DNA of 41,999 nt from Candidatus Kuenenia stuttgartensis (GTDB lineage Bacteria > Planctomycetota > Planctomycetia > Planctomycetales > Planctomycetaceae), in contig CAMDRI010000027.1 of NCBI GenBank assembly GCA_945906725.1, positions 1 to 41,999 on the forward strand, written 5' to 3'. Position 1 is the first letter of the stretch. Each line of letters starts with the position of its first letter. Positions 17,148 through 25,048 of this stretch are shown here, in pieces. The notes beneath the pieces are model-generated. The model did not search any database, was not told the origin of the DNA, and saw nothing but the letters and a program-made list of their open reading frames with translations. The translations under genes and the position numbers were made by a program.

Positions 17148-17495
17148 ATGACTTCGACATTTCCTCGATTGATTTTGGCGAGTCTCATCGGGTTGTCTGC
17201 TGCGGCCAGCGCGATTGTCCTGGCGGAGTCCAGGCGGAATCCAGTGGCCGCTGTCCGGTCACGGGAGTTTCAGCAGATGCTCGGTGGGTTGGGATTTGGT
17301 CCGGCGATCGACTTGTCACGTTGCACGCTGGCCTTCGATCCGCGGCTCGGCCCGGTGTGCGAATCGCAGTTAGGTCCGATCCCCGGCGGCGGTTTCGTGT
17401 GTCCACATCACGCCTGTTCTGTCTTTGATTATTCGCCTGCGGTGGAACCACTGCTTCCGCGGGCTGAGGCCACGCCGGATGCGACTGTTTTTTGA
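17148..17495 (+). CDS. Small secreted protein with four cysteines
   Basis: 115 residues: an N-terminal hydrophobic signal (about 8-26), then a compact domain with Cys59, Cys71, Cys85 and Cys90. The segment GPIPGGGFVCPHHACSVFDY (78-97 region) has a Cys-His-His-Cys cluster that could bind metal or haem. I do not recognise a named family. GAGG lies about 10 bases before the ATG. Its stop overlaps the start of the ABC permease by 17 bases, so it is co-translated with the transporter and probably acts in the same pathway. Confidence 0.65.
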   Translation: MTSTFPRLILASLIGLSAAASAIVLAESRRNPVAAVRSREFQQMLGGLGFGPAIDLSRCTLAFDPRLGPVCESQLGPIPGGGFVCPHHACSVFDYSPAVEPLLPRAEATPDATVF

Positions 17496-18666
17496 AATTG
17501 CCCGCACCGGATTCGCCGCACTTTGCCTGCATCCCCTGCGCAGCGGGGTGACGATTTGTGTGGTGATGTCGATCCTGGTGCCGTACCTGGCCGGTGTCGG
17601 GTTGTCGCACGGCATTCGTGACGTCGCGGAAGATTCGCTGCGATTCGGCGCGGACCTGACTGTGACCGGAATTCGCTTCGGCCGCACGGTCCCCATTCCA
17701 CTGTCAGCCGTCGATGCGATTCGGCAAATCGAGGGAGTGAGCGAGGTCGTGCCGCGGATTGTGGGAGCTTTGTCGCTGGGCAAGAATCGAGAGCCAGCCG
17801 TGCTGGTGGGTTTGCCTCACGGTCGGTTGCCGAAGGATGTGACCTGGGTTCAGGGACAGTTTTCGGACTCCAGCGGCATGCACGAATTCGTCGTGGGAAC
17901 TCAATTGGCGACCCGGCTGAGCTTAAAGGTCGGGTCAATCATCCCGCCGTTCTATCGCAGCGCGAAAGGTGAGCGGTTAAGCAAAGTTGTGGGAATTCTT
18001 GCGCCCGATGCACCGCTGTGGCAGGCGAATCTCATGCTGACATCTTTGGAAACGGCGGCACAGGTTTTCGACCAACCCGATCAAGTCACATGTTTGTTGG
18101 TTTCCTGCCGCGCGGGTTACGCGGATCAGATCAAGACCGCGATCTTGCGCATTGCCTCGCCAGATTCTTCACGGGGAACGATTCGGTATCGAGTTGCCTC
18201 GAGACAGGAGTTGGGATCGTTACTTCCGAGCGGTTGGTTGCACCGAGAGGGGATTTTCAATCTGCACTTTGTGCTGGGGTTTGCGGTGGCGATTCTGGCG
18301 ATGCTGGTCACGTCGGGTGCAGGCTTGTCGGAACGCCGCCGCGAAATCGGAATTCTGAAAGCCACCGGTTGGCAGACGGACGAAATCTTGCTCCGAGGGG
18401 TCGTCGAGAGTTTGTTGCTGTGCTTGGCTGCGGCGTCTGGCTCGGTGGTCGTTGCGTTCGTTTGGCTAAAATGGCTGAATGGTCTGTGGATCGCCAGCGT
18501 GTTTCTGAACGGAGTCGATGCAGCGCCGAGCTTCGAGATTCCGTTTCGCCTGGTCCCCGTACCGGTGCTGTTGGCGTTTTTGATCTCGGCGATTGTCGTT
18601 CTGAGCGGCACCCTGTATCCCACTTGGCGTGCGGCCATCGTCCCGCCGCGAGACGCCATGAGGTGA
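17479..18666 (+). CDS. FtsX/MacB-like ABC transporter permease
   Basis: 395 residues. One N-terminal helix (about 18-40, after HPLRSG), a large periplasmic domain (about 41-265), then three helices near 275-295, 325-345 and 370-390: the FtsX/MacB topology. The stretch LSERRREIGILKATGW before the second of these is a hallmark of the family (coupling helix to the ATPase). Members extract lipoproteins, export peptides or transmit mechanical signals across the inner membrane. The ATG at 17479 is preferred over an in-frame ATG at 17425 because it puts a normal amphipathic start before the first helix. It overlaps the four-cysteine gene and is followed 3 bases later by the ATPase. Confidence 0.88.
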   Translation: MRLFFEIARTGFAALCLHPLRSGVTICVVMSILVPYLAGVGLSHGIRDVAEDSLRFGADLTVTGIRFGRTVPIPLSAVDAIRQIEGVSEVVPRIVGALSLGKNREPAVLVGLPHGRLPKDVTWVQGQFSDSSGMHEFVVGTQLATRLSLKVGSIIPPFYRSAKGERLSKVVGILAPDAPLWQANLMLTSLETAAQVFDQPDQVTCLLVSCRAGYADQIKTAILRIASPDSSRGTIRYRVASRQELGSLLPSGWLHREGIFNLHFVLGFAVAILAMLVTSGAGLSERRREIGILKATGWQTDEILLRGVVESLLLCLAAASGSVVVAFVWLKWLNGLWIASVFLNGVDAAPSFEIPFRLVPVPVLLAFLISAIVVLSGTLYPTWRAAIVPPRDAMR

Positions 18667-18669
18667 CCG

Positions 18670-19350
18670 ATGTCCGTGCTGTTGGAAACTCGAAACGTCA
18701 CCAAGATTTACCGACCAGGAACCCGAATGGAGGTTCGCGCGCTGGACGATGTTTCGCTGAGCGTGGCATCGCGAAGTAGTGTTGCATTCACAGGCCCTTC
18801 GGGATCGGGAAAAACTACGTTGCTGGCGCTGCTTGGAGCAATGGAGCGGCCGAGCCACGGACAGATTTTCTTTCAGGGTCGCGATCTCCGCAGCGACTCC
18901 GATGCGGAGTTGACTCGAATTCGTCGGAAGATGGGCTTCGTCTTCCAGGACTTCGCGCTCATTCCTTCGTTGGCGGTCTGGGAGAACATCACTTATCCGC
19001 TGATCCCGCGTGGCATGTCAGGAGGCGAGCGGCGGAAGCTGGCTCAATCGCTGCTGGACGAATTGGGCCTGCCCGAAAAGATCGACAAGCGTCCGCACGA
19101 ACTCAGTGGCGGCGAACAGCAGCGCGTGTCGATCGCCCGCGCACTGGCCGGTCGTCCGGAGGTGATCCTCGCCGACGAGCCGACCTCAAATCTCGATGAC
19201 GCGGCTGCTGTCGAGTTGATTGCCGTTCTGAAAAAGACACATACCGCTGGAACGACACTCATTCTCTCATCACACGATCCGCGAGTTCTCGCGATCGCTG
19301 AGACGGTTTACCGACTCAAATCCGGGCGACTGGTGGCGACTGATCGTTAG
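18670..19350 (+). CDS. LolD/MacB-type ABC transporter ATPase
   Basis: 226 residues, full length for the family. Walker A GPSGSGKTT (42-50), Q-loop at Q93 (GFVFQDFAL), signature LSGGEQQRV (145-153), Walker B ILADEP (166-171) and H-loop H202 (LSSHDP). It pairs with the permease 3 bases upstream; GAGGTG lies before its ATG within that overlap. LolD/MacB-type complexes serve periplasmic or outer-membrane traffic rather than substrate uptake. The gene ends the six-gene cluster; its stop overlaps the stop of the convergent DUF1552 gene (19347-19350), leaving no room for a terminator. Confidence 0.95.
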   Translation: MSVLLETRNVTKIYRPGTRMEVRALDDVSLSVASRSSVAFTGPSGSGKTTLLALLGAMERPSHGQIFFQGRDLRSDSDAELTRIRRKMGFVFQDFALIPSLAVWENITYPLIPRGMSGGERRKLAQSLLDELGLPEKIDKRPHELSGGEQQRVSIARALAGRPEVILADEPTSNLDDAAAVELIAVLKKTHTAGTTLILSSHDPRVLAIAETVYRLKSGRLVATDR

Positions 19351-20651
19351 ACCTCGGCGAGCCGTTCGTGGGAGTCACCGAAGTTTTTCAGAGGCACTCC
19401 GACCTTGTCGAGCAGCGACAGGTACAGACTGCACATCTTGCGGTTTGGCTTGTCGAGGTAATCGAGCACTCGGCCGGTCTTGATTTGGCCGCCGGCACCG
19501 CCAAGTAGGATGACTGGCAACTTGGTCGCGTCGTGGCTGCCGGTCAACATGCTGGAGCAATACATGATCATCGAGTTGTCGAGCGCGGTCCGTTCGCCCT
19601 CTTGAATCGCGTCCAGCTTGCGGGCGATGTAGGCGAGTTGTTCGATGAAGAATTGATTCACCTTCAGCCAGTCGGCGGTGTCCGAGTGCGACAGCAAATG
19701 GTGGATCATGTAATCGGCGCTGAGGTGCGGGAACCTCAGCGAGCTGTGATCGTTGTTGAGTTTCAGCGTGCAGACACGTGTCGTGTCCGTCTGGAATCCG
19801 AGCACCAGAATGTCGCACATCAGCCGCATGTGCTCGGAGATATCCTGTGGGATGCCGTCGGCCGGGCGCGGCACGTTGGGCTTGTCGAGCGTCGGCTTCC
19901 AGCCTTGCAGTTCGCCGCGCTTGCCAGCTTGCTCAATCCTTTGTTCGACTTCGCGCACGGAGTCGAGATACTCGTCGAGTTTTCGCTGATCCGACTTGCT
20001 GATCTGCTTCCGCACGTCGCTGGCGTCGGCGAGAACCGCATCGAGCACGCTCTTGTCGCCACGCTGCACTTCGTCTTTGAAAAGTCGATCGAACGCCAGC
20101 GACGGATACAACTCCAGCGGCGTCGGAGTGGTCGGCGACGACCATGAAATGTGCGAACTGTAAATCATCGAGTAATTCTTGTGGACCGACGGATTCGATT
20201 TCTCACAGCCAAGCACGAGGCTCGGCACTTTCGTCGATCGGCCGTGCCGTTGAGCGATCAACTGGTCGATGCTCGTGCCGGATCGAATATCGCCACCGGC
20301 CGTCAGCGGGGCACCGGAGAGGATGTTGCCGGTCATCGAACTATGAATGTTGCCCTTCAACGCCTCGGCATTGAACAGCCCTCGAATGTAGACCATCTTT
20401 TTGCGGAAGTCGGTCAGTGGTGCGAGCACCTTGCCGAGTTCCATCTGCTCGCCTTCCCCTTTGGCCCACCACTCCGTGCTGTGAAAACCGTTGCCAGAGA
20501 ACAGCACGGCCATTCGCACCGGAGCCTCGCTGGCCTTCTTTACCTTCGAGACGTCATCACCCCAAACGGCGATCGATTCCATCCACGGCAACGCCATCGT
20601 CACGCCGACGCCGCGCAAAAAAGTCCGACGCGAGAATTGGTGAGCATTCAT
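19347..20651 (-). CDS. DUF1552 protein, Tat-exported
   Basis: 434 residues. The N-terminus FSRRTFLRGVGVTMALPWM is a clear twin-arginine signal. The body has DUF1552 features: LFSGNGFHSTEWW, IRGLFNAEA, GTSIDQLIAQ, LVLGCE, and the C-terminal MIMYCSSMLTGSHDATKLPVILLGGAGG (19-residue pieces of a longer conserved block). Function is unknown. DUF1552 genes usually follow a gene for a DUF1587-DUF1585 protein, and here such a gene lies 27 bases upstream; both products are exported. ACGAGGT lies 5 bases before the ATG. Confidence 0.93.
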   Translation of the reverse strand: MNAHQFSRRTFLRGVGVTMALPWMESIAVWGDDVSKVKKASEAPVRMAVLFSGNGFHSTEWWAKGEGEQMELGKVLAPLTDFRKKMVYIRGLFNAEALKGNIHSSMTGNILSGAPLTAGGDIRSGTSIDQLIAQRHGRSTKVPSLVLGCEKSNPSVHKNYSMIYSSHISWSSPTTPTPLELYPSLAFDRLFKDEVQRGDKSVLDAVLADASDVRKQISKSDQRKLDEYLDSVREVEQRIEQAGKRGELQGWKPTLDKPNVPRPADGIPQDISEHMRLMCDILVLGFQTDTTRVCTLKLNNDHSSLRFPHLSADYMIHHLLSHSDTADWLKVNQFFIEQLAYIARKLDAIQEGERTALDNSMIMYCSSMLTGSHDATKLPVILLGGAGGQIKTGRVLDYLDKPNRKMCSLYLSLLDKVGVPLKNFGDSHERLAEV

Positions 20652-20678
20652 GATTGACCTCGTTGAGTGAAAGTCGGT

Positions 20679-23600
20679 TTATGGCGATTCGGCGAACTGA
20701 GCGTCGATGCCGCGAATCTCTCGAAATTGTCGGCTGCCAATGATTGTTTCGATTGCGGCTGAGAAACGGTAGTCGTGTTTTTGCAATTGTTGCTGCATCT
20801 CTTGCAGCAGTGGTTCGTCGGAGAGTTGGATGCCTCGTCCCAGCGAGTAGCCCAGCAGTTTGCGGCAGAACTGGCGGAGGACGGCGTCGCGGCGGGTCTT
20901 CAGCAGGTAATCGCGCAAGCCGGCCAAGCCGTCGATGGTGGTGCCGTCGGGGAGTTTCGTTTTCGTGTCGATCGGACGATTGCCGAGGTCTTTGTCGCGA
21001 CGGCGGCCAATGGCGTCGAAGCCTTCCAGCGCGAAGCCGAACGGGTCGATTCGCTGATGGCAGTTGATGCACTTCTCGTCGATGCTGTGCAGTTCCACGA
21101 GTTCCCGTACGGTCTTGCCTTCGGTGGCAGTTTCATCTTCGGGAAGTTGCGGAACGCCTTTCGGTGGCTTGGGGAGTTTCTCGCCGAGCAGGACTTCGCT
21201 GACCCAATTGCCTCGCAGAATTGGGCTGGTGCGTGACGCCCCCGATTGCTTGGCGAGCGTCGAGGCCATGCCCAGCAACCCGCCACGGCCGTGTTGCTTG
21301 AGATCGTTGACACGTTGCCAGTCGGCTCCGGTGATGCCCGCGACTCCGTAGAGTTTCGCCAGCCGTTCGTTGACGAACGTGTGGTCGGCGTCGAAGAAGC
21401 ACAGCACTGAGGCGTCGCGTTGGAAGGCATCGGTGAAGAAGCGAATCGATTCCTCGTACATGTCGCCGCGCACGGCGGCGAAATCCGGGAAAAACTTTTC
21501 GCTTTTCTCGTCGAGCGTGTCGAAGTCGTAGATGTGCAGCCACTGGCAGGCGAACTCGGTCGCTAGTCGGCGGACGCGAGCGTCTTGCAGCATCCGCCGA
21601 GCTTGCGCGGACAGCACGTCAAGATTGCGAAGCTGGCCGGATGCGGCGGCTTGTCGCAGTTCTTCATCGGGCTGCGACGACGACAGAAAGTAACTCAACC
21701 GGCTCGCAAGTTCCCAATCGGAGACCGGTCCGGCTGTCGTGCCCGGCGAGGCTTTTTCGAGTCGGTACAAAAACGCTGGCGAGACAAAGATCCGCGCGAG
21801 TGTGAATTGGAACGCCTCGTCGTGCGGCAGTTCTTGGTCGCGCAGCTTTCGATACAAGCCGCGCAGTTCGGTGACTTCCGAATCCTTCAGTGGTCGGCGA
21901 TAGGCTTGCGATGCGAACGCGATCAGCCAGTCGATGTGTTTTGGCTCGGCATCGACCAGCGTTTTGCGGAACGCCGCCGCTCGTTCGGCGAACGGCTTGC
22001 GGAGCGGTTCGAAGACTTTCGGATCGGCGTCCTGCGTCGCGTACTGAATCAGTTGCTCCAGTGCATCGACCTGCGTCAGGAAATCGAGACTGACGAATCG
22101 GAGTTCGTCCCACAGCACGTTGAGCCGCGCGGCCTGAGTTTCATCGAGCATCAGTCGCTGCAATTGATCGTCCTCGCGGTAGAAGTGGGCCAGCGTGACG
22201 ACCTCATCGACCGGCACGATCTTCGTGTAGCAGAGGGCGATCGGGAACACGGCGCGGAATGCGTCGAATGCCGCTTCCATCCGGCGGTGCGCGGCGCTGC
22301 CGTCGTTCACCAGCACCGGTGTCGAATGCGAAACTCCGCGATTGTTCGACGTCCACAGACCGTTGGCGTTGTTTTCGGTCGCCGTTGTGGGGAGCAGGCC
22401 GGAGGTTCGTTCTGCCTTCGCGGAGAGCACTTGCAGTTGGACGCTTCCTTCGGTTCCGGTCTCGCGATGCAGCGTGCCTGCGGAGACGAATTCGCACCCT
22501 TCAACGAGGTCGGCCGGCACTCGCACTTCGATGACGGTCGGGGCTTGAACGCAGAGGCTCGCGGGATCGACGGCGGAGCCGTTCGGATGTTTGCCAAAAT
22601 TTGCCGGATCAAGCCCCAGCGCGGATTGGTTGGAATCCTGCAGTGCGGCGGCTGGCTTTGATGTCAACGAATTTCGCGCCGCACTCAGTAGCGGGCCACC
22701 CAGCGAGGCAAGTTGGCGATACAGCACGGCATCCGGGCTATCCTTTATTTCGGTCGGGCCGGAGACGAGCAGCTTCTGAACGTCGTTGGCCATTCGTTGT
22801 TTGTCGGCGGCGGTCGCGGCCGATTGCCACTTCGTCAGGACCGAGCCGGCGACGATGACGGTCCCGGCACTTCCAGTGGTTGGTTCGGTGTAGAAGTGCC
22901 AGACCCCCGCGTTCCCGAGACTGTCGGCGTGCGGATTGCCGGCGAGGATATCGGGGGAGACGTCCTTGGCGAGATCCCATTTGCGGTCAGTAGCCGTGAG
23001 CGTCAGATCGACGGCCGTGAGATCGCACGAGTGATTGCCGTCGCGCGGGCTGATCACGAGCGAGACCAAATCGCCCGGCTTGGTCGAGACATTCTCGAAT
23101 GGGCCAACGTCGATCACTTTGGCTCCTTGCGAGATGCCGGTCGCGAGCCGTTGCCGTGTGTTGCCTCGTCGCAGTTCGAGCGTCCAGGCGACTCCGTTGC
23201 CACATTCGGGATGAGCATGTTGCACCTTCGCTTCGACGCGGGTCGTCGTTGCAATCGGGCTGCGCCAGCCGATAGCGACTTGCAGAGTCGGCGACGGATG
23301 CACGGCAATTCCGTGCGGCTTCATGTTGCCGGGAATGCGGACGTTCTGGTCAGACGAGTTCGCGACGACGCTCATCGCATTGTCGCTGACCCAGCCCTTC
23401 ACGAAGTCGTAGCCCGCCGAGGTCGCGACCTTCTGCGTCAGCAGTGAGTCGAGTTTCACCGCGCTGCCAGTGCCGATGCCGAGGTAGTCCAACCACGCCG
23501 CGAGCACGTCTGGTTCGACTCCATGTTTCTGCGCAAGCGGGCCGAGTTCCAGTTGATCCTTGGATTCGCCTGCCTCAGCCGCCGCCGCGAGGCACTGAGC

Positions 23601-24911
23601 GGTGCTCGCGAAAAGTTTCTCGCGCCGTGCTAGCAGTTGACGGCTCACCTCGCGCACGTCGCGCAGTAGAAGGTCCGGTCGCCCGGTGGCGACGAATCGG
23701 GGACGGTCCCAAATGACGAAGTCGCTGTCGCGGCCATCCCCCGCGTCGCTCGTGACGAGATACAGCGTGATCTCTTTCTGATCCGGGGCCGCCGCGAGTT
23801 TCACTTTGAGATCATGTCGCGCGGTGAGCGGAAGGACCGGCTCCTGCCAACCTTTTGGGCCGCCGACTTTGCCGATGTGCCCGACGCTCGTGAATCGCCA
23901 CAACGCTTGCTGCCAGCGAGCAATCTCCGCCGCAAGCGGAGCCGAGCCGTCGGCTTTGGCTGTTCGCCATTGGCCGCGTACCGTGTCGAGCAGCAGCGAC
24001 GATTCTTTGTCGTTCAACGTCTTCCAGAGAATGCCGAGGTACTTCGCATTCAGCGCATGCTTCTTCGCGACGTCGGCGATCGTCTTCTTGCCGGATTGCA
24101 GAAAGTCTCGCTCGGCGAGCGTCACTGCCAGGTATTTTTCGACCGCGAGCCGTCCGCCGTTGTTCGTGTCGAAAACGATCCCTTGCAAATTGACCTGCGT
24201 GCCGCCGCCGGCATCGGAGAACTCGCGGTACAGATTCCGAATCCGGTCGACCGTGTCGTTGGTCCAGTCGCTGCGATTCTGCGAGGGGGAGAAGCGAATT
24301 CCGTCCGGCAGCAACACGGCGTATTGAGCGATGTCCTTGCCCGCGTCGAAGTACTTCGTCAGCAGGGCAGGAGACATGACCAGCGCGTTGCCGGTGTTTG
24401 TGAAGCCCTCGCCCGCCGCGCTGTCGGCTGGGAATTCCTTCGCGGGACTCAATTCGACACCAGTCAGGTCGCGGATCGTGTGGGTGTACTCGGCATTGCT
24501 GAGCCGTCGCAGCACGACCGGTCCCGGATCACCGGCGCTGGCGTAGGCTTCGGAATTGAGATACCGCTCGACCCAGCCGCGCAGTTGCTTTTTCTGAGCG
24601 GCGGTCGGCTGCGGCTTCGCGTCCTTCGGCGGCATCTCGTTGGTGTCGAGCATCTCGACCACCATCTGCCACACGCGAGTTCCCTTCCGCACGTCAGCCA
24701 GCGCGGCGAAGCGTTCGAGGTCGAGTTCCCCTTCCTGCTTCGCGGTCGAATGGCAATTCAGACAGAACTGCTTGAGCACCGGTTTGATGTCGCGAGCGTA
24801 TTCGGTGCCGAGGACGTCGAAGGGGATCGGCTCGGCAGCGATGCTGTCGGACACGACACACGACACGATCAGCCAGAACAGACAACAGACTCGTCGAAAG
24901 TGACAGTACAC
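20679..24911 (-). CDS. DUF1587/1595/1592/1588/1585 planctomycete cytochrome-like giant protein
   Basis: 1410 residues, long for the family. Signal peptide (1-26), c-type haem motif CLNCH (50-54), DUF1587 about 133-200, then a 750-residue middle that I cannot assign, followed by DUF1595 (about 955-1025, ASQAYRRPLKDSE), DUF1592 (about 1035-1165, WELASRLSYFLSSSQPD), DUF1588 (about 1180-1300, with a second CxxCH, CINCH near 1281, in HQRIDPFGFALEGFD) and DUF1585 (about 1325-1400, LLGYSLGRG). The starting codon is GTG at 24911, supported by GGGAG 6 bases upstream. With the DUF1552 gene it forms a standard planctomycete pair, exported and possibly redox active. The long middle may hold carbohydrate-binding or PA14-like folds. 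Confidence 0.92.
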   Translation of the reverse strand: MYCHFRRVCCLFWLIVSCVVSDSIAAEPIPFDVLGTEYARDIKPVLKQFCLNCHSTAKQEGELDLERFAALADVRKGTRVWQMVVEMLDTNEMPPKDAKPQPTAAQKKQLRGWVERYLNSEAYASAGDPGPVVLRRLSNAEYTHTIRDLTGVELSPAKEFPADSAAGEGFTNTGNALVMSPALLTKYFDAGKDIAQYAVLLPDGIRFSPSQNRSDWTNDTVDRIRNLYREFSDAGGGTQVNLQGIVFDTNNGGRLAVEKYLAVTLAERDFLQSGKKTIADVAKKHALNAKYLGILWKTLNDKESSLLLDTVRGQWRTAKADGSAPLAAEIARWQQALWRFTSVGHIGKVGGPKGWQEPVLPLTARHDLKVKLAAAPDQKEITLYLVTSDAGDGRDSDFVIWDRPRFVATGRPDLLLRDVREVSRQLLARREKLFASTAQCLAAAAEAGESKDQLELGPLAQKHGVEPDVLAAWLDYLGIGTGSAVKLDSLLTQKVATSAGYDFVKGWVSDNAMSVVANSSDQNVRIPGNMKPHGIAVHPSPTLQVAIGWRSPIATTTRVEAKVQHAHPECGNGVAWTLELRRGNTRQRLATGISQGAKVIDVGPFENVSTKPGDLVSLVISPRDGNHSCDLTAVDLTLTATDRKWDLAKDVSPDILAGNPHADSLGNAGVWHFYTEPTTGSAGTVIVAGSVLTKWQSAATAADKQRMANDVQKLLVSGPTEIKDSPDAVLYRQLASLGGPLLSAARNSLTSKPAAALQDSNQSALGLDPANFGKHPNGSAVDPASLCVQAPTVIEVRVPADLVEGCEFVSAGTLHRETGTEGSVQLQVLSAKAERTSGLLPTTATENNANGLWTSNNRGVSHSTPVLVNDGSAAHRRMEAAFDAFRAVFPIALCYTKIVPVDEVVTLAHFYREDDQLQRLMLDETQAARLNVLWDELRFVSLDFLTQVDALEQLIQYATQDADPKVFEPLRKPFAERAAAFRKTLVDAEPKHIDWLIAFASQAYRRPLKDSEVTELRGLYRKLRDQELPHDEAFQFTLARIFVSPAFLYRLEKASPGTTAGPVSDWELASRLSYFLSSSQPDEELRQAAASGQLRNLDVLSAQARRMLQDARVRRLATEFACQWLHIYDFDTLDEKSEKFFPDFAAVRGDMYEESIRFFTDAFQRDASVLCFFDADHTFVNERLAKLYGVAGITGADWQRVNDLKQHGRGGLLGMASTLAKQSGASRTSPILRGNWVSEVLLGEKLPKPPKGVPQLPEDETATEGKTVRELVELHSIDEKCINCHQRIDPFGFALEGFDAIGRRRDKDLGNRPIDTKTKLPDGTTIDGLAGLRDYLLKTRRDAVLRQFCRKLLGYSLGRGIQLSDEPLLQEMQQQLQKHDYRFSAAIETIIGSRQFREIRGIDAQFAESP

Positions 24912-25048
24912 GGCGAACTCCCAAGCGTGGATAATTCTCGAACTGCGCCGCTCATTTTGAACGACTCGACCGTCATCTGGCGAGCCTCAGCCGGAATTCA
25001 GAATCGTTGTCGAGCCCTCGAATGGCAATCTTGCGAACACCGATCGGA

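Noticed and set aside
13588-19350. The NosL-like cluster as a nitrous oxide reductase operon
   Set aside because: No NosZ, NosD or NosY-type permease is present; the permease is of the FtsX type.
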